Shown piece by piece: positions 19,344 through 27,642 of a stretch of DNA of 64,000 bases. The position numbers and the translations under genes were made by a program. Positions within the stretch are counted from its first letter, which is position 1; every line of letters begins with the position of its first letter. Below the pieces are notes generated by a model. The model ran no database searches and was not told the DNA's origin. It worked only from the letters and a program-made list of their open reading frames with translations. Origin of the DNA: Aquisalinus flavus (lineage in GTDB: Bacteria; Pseudomonadota; Alphaproteobacteria; Caulobacterales; Parvularculaceae); the NCBI RefSeq assembly GCF_022559625.1, contig NZ_CP042288.1:892409-956408 (forward strand), in the 5' to 3' direction.

Positions 19344-20282
19344 ATGGAAACACGGGCACATTATATCCTGATTGGCGCTTTCATGCTGCTGGCCATTTTC
19401 ATGGCGGTGCTGTTTGCGCTCTGGCTCGGCTCGGTCGAGCGTGAGTTCGACGAGTATGACGTCGTCTTCAACGAGCGCGTCTCCGGCCTTTCCGACGGCG
19501 CGGCCGTGCTGTTCAACGGCATCGATGTCGGCGAAGTGCGCGACCTCAAGCTCGACGAGAACAATCCCGAGCGTGTTATCGCCCGGGTGCGCGTCGACCA
19601 GGACACGCCGATCAAGCTCGATACCAAGGCTGAACTTGAGCTGCAGGGCGTGACCGGCCTCGCCGTGATCCAGTTCTCCGGCGGCTCACCGGCCAGCCCG
19701 CTGATGAAGGAAGTATCGCGCCGCCGGCCGCCGCAGATCCAGGCATCGCTGTCGCCGATCACGCGCCTGCTGGAAGGCGGCGGCAATATCGTCGCCAGCG
19801 TCCAGCGCCTGCTGACCCAGGAAAATACCGACACGGTCACCCGCATCCTTGCCGATGTGGAGACCATTACCGACGCCCTTGCCCGAAAGGATGAGGAAAT
19901 CGTCCGCACGATCGAGAATATCGCCACCGCCAGCGACCAGCTTGCTGCCTTCGCCGACACGCTCGATGAACGCTCGGCCGAACTGGAAAGCATCCTCCAG
20001 GGCGCAGACAGCTTCGTGAACGAGGATCTGCAGGCTTCGCTCGAGGAAATCGATGCCGTCGTCAGCGAGGCACGCGCGTTTGCCGAAGAGCTGCGTTCGA
20101 CCCTTGGCGACAACCGCGGGGCGATCGACGCCTTCGCCCAGCAGGGTCTTGGCGAAGCGGCTGCCGCCATTGCCGAGAGCCGCCGCCTCATCCGCACCAT
20201 GGACCAGATCCTGCGCGAGGTGGAACGCGACCCGGCCCGGTTCCTGTTCGGCGATACCCGCCCGCAGGCCCAATCCAATTGA
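19344..20282 (+). CDS. mlaD: MlaD-type MCE-domain lipid-binding protein
   Basis: 312 residues: one N-terminal membrane helix (ILIGAFMLLAIFMAVLFALWLG), a single MCE domain (~38-120) with VSGLSDGAAVLFNGIDVGEV and the VTGLAVIQFSGG segment, and a long helical region (~130-300) that probably forms the hexamer's stalk or coiled-coil barrel. It receives or delivers lipids for the MlaE/MlaF transporter. It lies four bases after mlaF. It is longer than E. coli MlaD (~180) but of the usual length for alphaproteobacterial MCE proteins with helical tails. Confidence 0.93.
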   Translation: METRAHYILIGAFMLLAIFMAVLFALWLGSVEREFDEYDVVFNERVSGLSDGAAVLFNGIDVGEVRDLKLDENNPERVIARVRVDQDTPIKLDTKAELELQGVTGLAVIQFSGGSPASPLMKEVSRRRPPQIQASLSPITRLLEGGGNIVASVQRLLTQENTDTVTRILADVETITDALARKDEEIVRTIENIATASDQLAAFADTLDERSAELESILQGADSFVNEDLQASLEEIDAVVSEARAFAEELRSTLGDNRGAIDAFAQQGLGEAAAAIAESRRLIRTMDQILREVERDPARFLFGDTRPQAQSN

Positions 20283-20292
20283 TCAGGAAAGA

Positions 20293-20946
20293 ATGGATAT
20301 TCCAATGACAAGAAATACTTGCTTCTCGATCCTGAAACCGGCTTTTGCCGCGCTTGCCATGGCATCGCTGTCTGGCTGTGCCTCGCTGATTCTCGGCAGT
20401 GGCGACGTGCCGCCGCGTTATACCCTGCAGCCGGTGGCGATCTCGACGGAGACGGTCGATCCGCTCAGAGTGCGCCTGGTCGTCACCGACCCGCAATCAG
20501 AGGCCGCCTTCGACACGTCGCGGATCAGCTTCTCGCCGGAGCCGCTGCGCTACGAATATTACGTCGATGGTGAGTGGACCGACCAGCTGCCGCTGCTTTT
20601 CGGGATCTTCCTGCAGCGCAATTTCGAGAATGACGGGCGCGTCGCCACGGTTGGCGACCGCGTCTCCGTGCCGCTTGGCGATTATGTCCTGCGTACCGAC
20701 ATCAGGGCATTCCATGTCCAGCGCCGCGGCGAGAGCCGGACTGCGGTTGTCAGCTATTCGGCGAAGCTGTTCAACAGCCGTAACGATGCAATTGCCACCC
20801 GCATCTTCTCGACCAGCGAACCGGTGCCGGAACAGGGGCTCGACGGCGCCGTCGAAGCGCTCAATCTTGCCGCGCGCCGCAGCGCGATGGAAACGATCGA
20901 CTGGACGCTTGAACTGATGCGGCAAAATCCGGTGCCGACAAACTAG
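20293..20946 (+). CDS. ABC-type transport auxiliary lipoprotein (PqiC/LpqG-like)
   Basis: 217 residues with a lipoprotein signal (MASLSGC, lipobox LSGC). The mature part matches the ABC_trans_aux pattern, with RYTLQP near its beginning, an SPEPLRYEYYVDGEWTDQLP-type strand/helix pair and a following beta region. Such lipoproteins sit at the outer membrane and complete MCE transport systems. The ATG at 20293 has AGGA four bases upstream; ATG 20305 is a possible alternative. The long in-frame extension inside mlaD is spurious. Last gene of the mla-like operon. Confidence 0.85.
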   Translation: MDIPMTRNTCFSILKPAFAALAMASLSGCASLILGSGDVPPRYTLQPVAISTETVDPLRVRLVVTDPQSEAAFDTSRISFSPEPLRYEYYVDGEWTDQLPLLFGIFLQRNFENDGRVATVGDRVSVPLGDYVLRTDIRAFHVQRRGESRTAVVSYSAKLFNSRNDAIATRIFSTSEPVPEQGLDGAVEALNLAARRSAMETIDWTLELMRQNPVPTN

Positions 20947-21046
20947 AGCTCGTGCGCCCAACCGGGCACACAAAGATGCTCTACATCTCTGAAGTAGATC
21001 AACTTTCCGCGTTCAAATGTTTCCATTTGAACGCAGGTTGATCTAC
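20947..21046. repeat. dispersed hairpin-forming intergenic repeat, copy B
   Basis: Second good copy of the element at 9155-9253. Here the hairpin is near perfect. Inner arms are GCGTTCAAATG (21009-21019) and CATTTGAACGC (21024-21034) around a TTTC loop; outer arms are GTAGATCAAC (20994-21003) and GTTGATCTAC (21037-21046), with a five-base and a two-base internal bulge. It fills the gap between the auxiliary lipoprotein gene and the converging coiled-coil gene, whose stop codon (21043-21045) lies in the outer arm. It may terminate or stabilise both transcripts. Confidence 0.75.
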
Positions 21047-23040
21047 CCGAAATAATCGAGGGCGCCGCCGACCAGGACATAGACCTGGCCGAGGGGTGAG
21101 CCGAGATAGTCGTCGATGAGGCCATCGGCGTCGTCGCCATCCTCATCGGGCTCGAGCAGGGCATCGAAATTGGCGAGGAAGTCGAAGACTGCCCGCTCGA
21201 ATATCTCGTTGCGGTCGACTTCTGCCTTCAACTTGCGGCGGAATTCCATGTCGTCCCGGCGCAGCAGCTCGTTGGCAAAGATATTGCGCTCACCATTCTT
21301 GTAGCGCACCAGCTTGTCGGTATCGGGCCGGCCATAGAGCCGCGTCTCGATCTCGACCATGAAGGACTGCATCTGCCGGATCAGCCAGACGATGTCGCTA
21401 TCGGCCTGGTCCGGCTCCTGCCGGGTCACCGGCGAAGAGGGCGCCGCTGTGGTGACCTGCTGCAGGCGCAGCTGTGACTGGCCGCGCGCTTCGCTCGGCG
21501 TTTCCGGATCGTCTGCAGCGGCGAGGATGTCCCGCCACGAGGTCGACTGGCGTTCCTCGCGGGAGGCCGGCATGTCGGGCCGGGTCAGGGTCGGCTCGCG
21601 CCGGTCACCGTTCTTCTGGATGGTCGTTCCCGCACCGAAGATCGCACCGCGCGGCGGCGCCGGGGGCACAGGGCGCTCGGCGATAAACGATTTCTCGGCC
21701 TCGGGCTTTTCCCCTGTCCTGGACGGTTGGCCAGCGCCGGATGGGCCGGATGCCGGTTGGTCGGGCCGTACCGACGGGGCGGGAGGGCGCGCGGATAGGT
21801 CAGGACGCAGGGAGGCGCGCGGCAAATCCTCTTGCACATCCTCTTCGATCCGCATGATCGAGATCGGCCGCTTGGGCGCCTTCGGGGCGAGGTTGCGCGC
21901 GGCTTCGGCGCGGGCTGCTTCCAGCCTGTCTGCCCGTTCCTTTTTCTCGGACAGGCTGCTCAGCTTTTCGGTCTGCCGGGCGATGGCTTCGGCCAATTTG
22001 TCGGCGCGCTCGCGTTGCTGGGTGATGAGCTGCTCAAGGCGCTCGCTTTCCTCGTGCAGGCGCGCCTGCGCTGCCGAAATGGCTTCAGTATTCTCCTGGA
22101 AGGCCTTGGTAACGCTGGCGGATTTGTCCACAGCTTCCTTCGACAGGTTGGCGAAGGCGGAGCCTGATTCCTCGACCTTGTGGCGGCGTTCCTCAAAAGA
22201 TGTCGCGAGCGTCTCGAAGGCGGTGAGGGCCTTTTCGGCGGTTTCCTCAAGCCGGGTCAGGCGCGCTTCGAGCTCGGCCTCGGCGCCGCTGACGCGCTCG
22301 TTCGCGGCTCGGGAGTGTTCTTCGCCAAGCTTGGCCTTTTCGGCAATCGCCTCGGCAAAGGCATCTGCCTGGGTGTTCATCATCTCGGTCAGCTCGATCA
22401 GTTTCTCGCGCTCGCGCGCGACCGAGCCGACCAGATCGTCATTGCCGCCGCGCAGGGACGAGCCGACGGTATCGATCGCCTGGACCTGCTGGCGGATCAT
22501 GCTCTCCGCCGAGGCGAGCTTGATCAGTGCGTCGTCGAGATAGCTGTTGAGGGCGGTGATTTCGGACCTTACCGCCTTGCCGACGGAGCGGACATTGGTG
22601 ACGGCATGGGTCTCCGGCATGGTGAAGCGCGAGGAGGACATTTCCAGTTCCTCGGCCTTGGCAATCATTCGGAAGGACAGCGAGAGCATCTGCCCGATGA
22701 TATAGATGAGGGCGGCGAGGGCGATGACGATGGCGAGGATCGGGAAGGTCAGGCCGAACTCGATCGAGAAAAGCCCGGTGCGGTTATAAGCCGACAGGGA
22801 CATGCCGACCGGCCAGCCGACAACGAAACAGCAAATGAAGATGATCGCAGCGGTACGGAACCAGAATTTCACCTGGACCGAGGCACGCTCCCAGCTTGAC
22901 GGATCCCGGCGCAGGGGCGGGTCGAAATCCTCGCCATCAAAATCGGCGTCCCCCTCGACAGGATAGGGTAGCCGGGAGACCGACGCGCCGGTGCGGCGCT
23001 GACCATCCTTGTCCATGTCCAAGTCGTGAGTGTGTGCCAT
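21043..23040 (-). CDS. membrane-anchored coiled-coil protein of unknown function
   Basis: 665 residues and no family I can name. Order of parts: a short acidic cytoplasmic N-terminus; two closely spaced membrane helices (about residues 57-80 and 90-120); a long heptad-rich coiled coil (~130-350, with repeated Glu/Ala/Lys); a Pro/Arg/Ser-rich linker (~360-520) likely disordered; and a compact conserved-looking C-terminal region (~535-665) with SDIVWLIRQMQSFMVEIETR and an acidic DEDGDD stretch. The two N-terminal helices plus long coiled coil recall polarity or division scaffolds of Caulobacter-type bacteria such as TipN, but no homology is claimed. Confidence 0.8.
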   Translation of the reverse strand: MAHTHDLDMDKDGQRRTGASVSRLPYPVEGDADFDGEDFDPPLRRDPSSWERASVQVKFWFRTAAIIFICCFVVGWPVGMSLSAYNRTGLFSIEFGLTFPILAIVIALAALIYIIGQMLSLSFRMIAKAEELEMSSSRFTMPETHAVTNVRSVGKAVRSEITALNSYLDDALIKLASAESMIRQQVQAIDTVGSSLRGGNDDLVGSVAREREKLIELTEMMNTQADAFAEAIAEKAKLGEEHSRAANERVSGAEAELEARLTRLEETAEKALTAFETLATSFEERRHKVEESGSAFANLSKEAVDKSASVTKAFQENTEAISAAQARLHEESERLEQLITQQRERADKLAEAIARQTEKLSSLSEKKERADRLEAARAEAARNLAPKAPKRPISIMRIEEDVQEDLPRASLRPDLSARPPAPSVRPDQPASGPSGAGQPSRTGEKPEAEKSFIAERPVPPAPPRGAIFGAGTTIQKNGDRREPTLTRPDMPASREERQSTSWRDILAAADDPETPSEARGQSQLRLQQVTTAAPSSPVTRQEPDQADSDIVWLIRQMQSFMVEIETRLYGRPDTDKLVRYKNGERNIFANELLRRDDMEFRRKLKAEVDRNEIFERAVFDFLANFDALLEPDEDGDDADGLIDDYLGSPLGQVYVLVGGALDYFG

Positions 23041-23202
23041 CGAACTTCCGCCAAGAGGCCGCGCTATATCGGCCGTGCCATGCCCGTCAACGGGCGGTCT
23101 GGTTAACGATATCTATCGAACCACTTAAAAATGTTATAAGATTCAGCCTTCTGCCATGCAATGTCTTATCACTTCGCGGACATCTGGTAAAACATCTATG
23201 GA

Positions 23203-24126
23203 ATGGCGCTGCGAGGCTCGCCAGACGAAACGGGGATGCCGGTGACTACAGGGGGAAAACGACCACAGGCGCAACTCGACCTCGCGCCGGAGGAGAACGC
23301 CCCGCCGCGGCATATCCTGCGCCTGCGCAACGTCATCAACGCGCGACCCTTCCAGTATGCGATCCTGATCCTGATCTTCGCCAATGCGGCGCTGCTGGGG
23401 CTGGAGACCCTGCCGCCGATCAGGGAAAACCATCTGGCCCTGTTCCTGGCGATCGATCGCGCGTTTCTTGTCGTGTTCCTCGGTGAACTCGCCGTGCGCA
23501 TTTACGCCTGGCGGCAGCGCTTCTTCCGCGATGGCTGGAATGTCTTCGACTTCGTCATCATCCTGATCTCGGCACTGGCGACGTCGAACCTGTTCGCCGC
23601 CCTTCGTGCCTTCCGCGTGTTGCGGGTGCTGCATGTGGTCACGATGATCCCGCGCATGCGCACGGTCGTGCGCTCGCTGATCGATTCCATTCCCGGCATC
23701 CTGTCGGTCGGGGTGATCGTCGTTCTGATTGTCTATGTCTTCGCGGTCATCGCCTCGAACCTCTACGGCGCGGCCCATCCGGTGCTGTTCGGAGACGTTT
23801 TCGTGTCGATGTACACGCTGTTCCAGGTGATGACGCTGGAAGGCTGGGCCGAAATCGCGAACACGGTCGCCGGCACCCATCCCAATTCATGGATCTTCTT
23901 CATCACCTTCGTACTGATCGGCACCTTCACCATGCTCAACCTGTTCGTCGCCATCGTCGTGCGGGTGGTCGAGGAGGACTCAGAGCACACCGAGGACCTG
24001 CTCGTGAAGGAGACCGATGAGGTGCAGCTCGAAGTGCAGGCCCTGCGCAGGGAGATCAGAACCCTGACGGCGCTGGTCGAGACGATCGAGGCGCGCGGCC
24101 GCGAGCCTGACGGCAAGGCCGAGTGA
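23203..24126 (+). CDS. voltage-gated cation channel (BacNav/ion_trans family)
   Basis: 307 residues: six membrane segments of one voltage-gated channel subunit that should assemble as a tetramer. S4 is visible as FRVLRVLHVVTMIPRMR with positive residues at every third position. The selectivity filter reads TLEGWAE near residue 210, where NaChBac-type Na+ channels have TLESWA. After S6 (FTMLNLFVAIVVRVV) comes a heptad-patterned C-terminal helix, as in bacterial channels that tetramerise through a coiled coil. Glycine after the filter glutamate has been linked to Ca2+ selectivity in CavMr, so selectivity is open. The start is ATG 23203; ATG 23236 is possible. Confidence 0.88.
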   Translation: MALRGSPDETGMPVTTGGKRPQAQLDLAPEENAPPRHILRLRNVINARPFQYAILILIFANAALLGLETLPPIRENHLALFLAIDRAFLVVFLGELAVRIYAWRQRFFRDGWNVFDFVIILISALATSNLFAALRAFRVLRVLHVVTMIPRMRTVVRSLIDSIPGILSVGVIVVLIVYVFAVIASNLYGAAHPVLFGDVFVSMYTLFQVMTLEGWAEIANTVAGTHPNSWIFFITFVLIGTFTMLNLFVAIVVRVVEEDSEHTEDLLVKETDEVQLEVQALRREIRTLTALVETIEARGREPDGKAE

Positions 24127-24906
24127 TCAGTGTTTCAGCCAGCTCGGCTGGCGCTTTTCGAGGAAGGCTTCCAGCCCCTCCTGCGCTTCGGCGCTCTTGC
24201 GATTGCGCACGACGCGGTCCGCCATGTCATTGATCAGCGACGGGCCGATCGGCTTGTCGGCATAGGCGTGCAGCATTTCCTTGCAGATCGCCAGCGTGCG
24301 CGGCCCGCCTTTCAGGAGGTGGTCGACGAAGATCCCGACCGTGTCGTCGATCTGGGCCTGCATGCAGACCGCCTGGACAAGCCCGATGCGGCGAGCCTCG
24401 CTCGCGGAAAACTGCTCGCCGGTCAGGAAATAGCGCCGGGCATTCGCCTGGCCAATGGCTTCCATGACGAATGGGGCGATCACCGCCGGTACGGTGCCGA
24501 GATGCACGGCGGGCAGGGCGAACCAGGCATCTTCTGCTGCGATGGTAATGTCGCAACAGGCGGCGATGGCGATACCGCCGCCGAGACAGGGGCCTTCCAT
24601 CGCGGCAATGGTCGGCTTGTTGAGATTGCGCAAGGCGAGAAGCAGGTGGGCGACCCGGCGGGCATCGTCGGCGGTGCCGGCCTCTGCCATGTGCTGCATC
24701 CAGGCGATATCGACACCGGAACAGAAGGCGTCGGGCGTGCCGCGGATCACGATGGCGCGGACCGAAGAAGATGTGTGCAGATGCGCGATCAGCGCCGACA
24801 GCTCGTCGATGGTCTCGTTGTCGATGGCATTGTGCGATTCGGGCCGGTTGAGGCGCAGCGTGACGACCCCCTTGTCGCTCGTGTCACTGATGATGCGATT
24901 GCTCAT
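24127..24906 (-). CDS. enoyl-CoA hydratase/isomerase family protein
   Basis: 259 residues, crotonase fold. Visible are the LNRPESHNAID strand-turn, the oxyanion-hole segments AFCSGVDIAWM and AMEGPCLGGGIAIAACCDITIA, and the late region ending in FLEKRQPSWL that is typical of this family. The family covers hydratases, isomerases and methylglutaconyl-CoA hydratases; the exact reaction is not decided. The ATG at 24906 is chosen because GGGAGC lies about nine bases upstream; a longer frame runs through an unlikely N-terminus. Its stop abuts the channel's stop (converging genes), and the antiporter gene lies 79 bases upstream on the same strand. Confidence 0.88.
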   Translation of the reverse strand: MSNRIISDTSDKGVVTLRLNRPESHNAIDNETIDELSALIAHLHTSSSVRAIVIRGTPDAFCSGVDIAWMQHMAEAGTADDARRVAHLLLALRNLNKPTIAAMEGPCLGGGIAIAACCDITIAAEDAWFALPAVHLGTVPAVIAPFVMEAIGQANARRYFLTGEQFSASEARRIGLVQAVCMQAQIDDTVGIFVDHLLKGGPRTLAICKEMLHAYADKPIGPSLINDMADRVVRNRKSAEAQEGLEAFLEKRQPSWLKH

Positions 24907-24985
24907 GGTCCGTTTGCTCCCTGATGCCGGATCATAGTCCCGCGCCGGAAGCCCTGCAATCTCGGGGCCAGTCCATCGGTGTGAC

Positions 24986-26218
24986 TCAGGACGTGTAATA
25001 GCGCCGTTTGCGCGCAAGGGCATGCTGGCGCACGAAATAGCTCGCCAGCGGCCTTGACGACAGGCGCGTCCCGATGATGGCGATGAAGACGCAGGTCGTG
25101 CCGATGGTCAGCACCATTTCCTGATCCATCAATGCGCTGATCCCCATCAGCTTGATGAGATAGAGCGCCGAGGCAGCACCGGGTGCGCCGCCGAACCAGG
25201 CAAGGAAAGCCTGCTGGTGGGAATTCATCCCGAGCGAGGACAGGGCGATGAGCCGCGGACCGATACGCAGGACAGTGATCGCGCCGATGGAGAACAGGAT
25301 GATGAGGATATCCGCCTGCAGCAGGCTCGGGCCGAGGATGAAGCCGAAGACGGCATAGGCGACAGGCTTGATCGCGTGGTCGAATTTCTGGCGCAGGTCG
25401 CGGCGGCGGGCGGCGGAGAGGCATCCTTCCTCAGACCAGATCAGCCCGGCTGCCCCAGCGGCGATGATCGCTTCACCCTGCAGGAGCGGCGCCAGCAGGA
25501 ACGCGACGATGCCGCTGCCATAGGCGAAGACGAGCCGGCGATAGTCGCCGTCATCCTTGCCGCGCGATCCCGCATAGCGCTTGCACAAGCGTCCGCCGAC
25601 AAGGCCGATGGCACCGCCAAGGCCAAAGCCGATGGCGGCACGGAACACGCCGGTCTCGATCACGCCATTGGCGGCAGAGAAGGGCGCGTCCGACAATAGC
25701 TCGATGATGATGACCAGCGGCAGGCCGATGACGAGAGCAGCGGCGCTTTCGAGTTCAACGGTTGTCTTGACCTCTCCGGGGGCGGAGGAACTGGTAATCG
25801 CGCGCCGGTCTATGGCCGCGCCGTTCAGCATCAGGGCGCCACCGATCAGCAGTGCCGACCAGATCGACAGGCTCGGCATCATGATGAAGGCAGACACGGC
25901 CGCAGCGATGAGGAAGAGGGGGCCGGCAATGGTCGCCAGCCGCAGCGCGGCAGGCGACTGGCGCATCAGTCTGGACACCCGGAATTGCAGGCCTGCGATG
26001 AAGGCGAGCGCCGCAAGCCCGCCGGCGGCGAGCCGGCTGATCATGTCGTGTTCGATCTCCGGCAATCGCACCAGCTGGTAGAAGCAGCCGGCTGCGACCG
26101 CCACACACAAGATGACGGCGGGCCGGGTAGACAGGCGCTGCATCAGGCCTGAACGGGTAAGCCGGGTCAGCGCGACGGCAAGAAGAACCATCGCGGCTAT
26201 GGCCACAAAATACGCCAT
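24986..26218 (-). CDS. CPA-type cation/proton antiporter-like membrane protein, ion-site residues missing
   Basis: 410 residues with about 12 helices. The order resembles CPA1 Na+/H+ exchangers: SALLIGGALMLNGAAIDRRAI falls where exchangers have a TDPV motif, VELESAAALVIGLP where they have an ES..ND motif, and LAWFGGAPGAASALYLIKL where they have WFGxRGxxS. Thus the fold is recognisable, but the aspartates of both key ion-binding motifs are replaced (NGA and AA). The protein may transport something else or act as a regulator or sensor. It is divergent from thiO across a 287-base gap with DnaA-box-like sequences. Confidence 0.7.
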   Translation of the reverse strand: MAYFVAIAAMVLLAVALTRLTRSGLMQRLSTRPAVILCVAVAAGCFYQLVRLPEIEHDMISRLAAGGLAALAFIAGLQFRVSRLMRQSPAALRLATIAGPLFLIAAAVSAFIMMPSLSIWSALLIGGALMLNGAAIDRRAITSSSAPGEVKTTVELESAAALVIGLPLVIIIELLSDAPFSAANGVIETGVFRAAIGFGLGGAIGLVGGRLCKRYAGSRGKDDGDYRRLVFAYGSGIVAFLLAPLLQGEAIIAAGAAGLIWSEEGCLSAARRRDLRQKFDHAIKPVAYAVFGFILGPSLLQADILIILFSIGAITVLRIGPRLIALSSLGMNSHQQAFLAWFGGAPGAASALYLIKLMGISALMDQEMVLTIGTTCVFIAIIGTRLSSRPLASYFVRQHALARKRRYYTS

Positions 26219-26310
26219 GGAATCTCGTTTTTCGCTGCAGGTTGAACGGTGAAGTGATGCGGCTGTTATCGCAATGATTCTTTGCCTGCGTCAGAGGCCG
26301 CGGCGAGGAG

Positions 26311-26443
26311 TTTTCCACAGGCGTTTTGCCCCGGTTTTCCACGGTTTCCCCACCAGTTGTCCACAATCGGCGATGGAGATCGAGCGGCGCGGGAGGTTTT
26401 CCCCGTTGGGTGTGGAAAGCGCCGGGAAAAAGCCTGTGGAAAA
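26311..26443. promoter_or_regulatory. cluster of five DnaA-box-like 9-mers
   Basis: Between the divergent antiporter and thiO genes. Perfect matches to TTWTNCACA are at 26311-26319 (TTTTCCACA, + strand) and 26435-26443 (reverse strand). One-mismatch sites are TTTTCCACG 26335-26343, TTGTCCACA 26357-26365 and, on the reverse strand, 26411-26419. The clustering in 133 bases exceeds what I would expect by chance. It could be a DnaA-binding regulatory or titration site or, less likely, an origin. No dnaA, hemE or parAB gene is nearby. Confidence 0.45.
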
Positions 26444-26505
26444 CGCGTCGTCGCGAGCCGCTGTGCAGGTGACAGGGTAGCTGACCTCGTCTAGACAGGC
26501 GCGCT

Positions 26506-27621
26506 ATGCATGCGGACATCGTCATCATTGGCGGCGGGCTGATCGGCCTTGCCATCGCGCACCGGCTGGCGGGTGATGGCGCCGATGTGTGCCTGATCGA
26601 AGCTGGTCAGCCGGGTGCGGGCACGACCAGCGCGGCGGCTGGCATGCTGTGCCCGGGGTTCGAGCTTGCCCATTTTGCCGCCGAAAAACAGGAAAGTTTC
26701 CACCGTTTTGCCATGGCGTCTCTGGCCGGCTGGCGGGAGATGGCACCGGCCCTGGCGGAGGCAACGGGCATTCATATCGATCTGCGGATGAGCGGTGCCC
26801 TCGGACTGGCCGCGAATGAAAAAGAGCTTGCCGGGTTTTCCACACTCGCCGGCAGACTTTCAGATTTCGGGCGCAGGCCTGTGATGTTGTCGCGGGATGA
26901 GCTCGATCAGCTGCAGCCGGGACTCCATGAGCGGTTCCGGGGCGCCCTTTATCTGGCTGACGAGGGGCAGGTCGATCCGCGCCTTGCTGCGACATCGATG
27001 GTGGCGGCATGCGAGGCCATGGGTGTCAGAATCATCGGACAGACCAACGTCACCGGCCTCGATAAAGAGGGCGACCGGGTGACGGCGGTCACGACAGGTG
27101 ACGGGGAGCGGGTCGCGGCGGGGCAGGTGATCGCTGCTGCCGGGCTTGCCTCGCGCAATTTCTGGCTGGAGCCGGGGCCCGCGCCATTCTTTTCGATCAA
27201 GGGGCAGGCGCTGAGCCTTGCGGCGGGTGCTGCCGGTCTTGCCTGCGTGATCCGGACCAGCGGGACCTATCTATGCCCGAAAGCCGACGGGCGGCTGGTC
27301 GTCGGCGCGACGGAGGAGCGGGACATCGAGACACTGACAACGGATGAAGACCGTCTTGACAGCCTCTATGAGGGAGCGGCGGCCATTGCGCCCGGATTGA
27401 AAGAGTGCGCCGTCACCGGTGCCTGGGCCGGGTTGCGTCCAACGACACCGGACCGGTTGCCGGTGATCGGCCGGTCGCTGCGCGTGCGGAACCTGATCTA
27501 TGCCGGCGGGCACCATCGAAACGGCATCCTGCTCGCCCCGGCGACCGCGCGCCTTGTGGCGGCAATTGCAGGCGGGGCCGGTAACCCGGCGCTGACCGCG
27601 CCGGACAGGTTTGCCGGCTAG
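26506..27621 (+). CDS. thiO: glycine oxidase ThiO (FAD-dependent)
   Basis: 371 residues of the DAO fold: an FAD-binding dinucleotide motif at the N-terminus (IVIIGGGLIGLAIAHRLAGDGADV), AGTTSAAAGMLCPG, and the C-terminal GAWAGLRPTTPDRLPVIG and YAGGHHRNGILLAP segments characteristic of ThiO. It oxidises glycine to the imine used for thiazole synthesis by ThiG with ThiS, whose genes lie 5 kb away (32.7-33.7 kb). It is transcribed alone, with its stop 24 bases from the converging EAL gene. Confidence 0.9.
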   Translation: MHADIVIIGGGLIGLAIAHRLAGDGADVCLIEAGQPGAGTTSAAAGMLCPGFELAHFAAEKQESFHRFAMASLAGWREMAPALAEATGIHIDLRMSGALGLAANEKELAGFSTLAGRLSDFGRRPVMLSRDELDQLQPGLHERFRGALYLADEGQVDPRLAATSMVAACEAMGVRIIGQTNVTGLDKEGDRVTAVTTGDGERVAAGQVIAAAGLASRNFWLEPGPAPFFSIKGQALSLAAGAAGLACVIRTSGTYLCPKADGRLVVGATEERDIETLTTDEDRLDSLYEGAAAIAPGLKECAVTGAWAGLRPTTPDRLPVIGRSLRVRNLIYAGGHHRNGILLAPATARLVAAIAGGAGNPALTAPDRFAG

Positions 27622-27642
27622 ACACCCGCATCAGGCGCCAGA

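Noticed and set aside
20053-20292. An upstream extension of the auxiliary lipoprotein frame inside mlaD
   Set aside because: Arg/Ser-rich shadow translation; the lipoprotein signal begins at 20293.
23101-23130. TTAAC and TTAA near the channel gene as a CtrA site
   Set aside because: The two halves are not seven bases apart and the second half does not match; same for a TTTA-N7-TTAA near 3225-3240.
26219-26505. Calling the DnaA-box cluster the chromosome origin
   Set aside because: No dnaA, hemE, gidA or parAB near, no visible A+T-rich unwinding stretch beside the boxes, and three boxes have mismatches.
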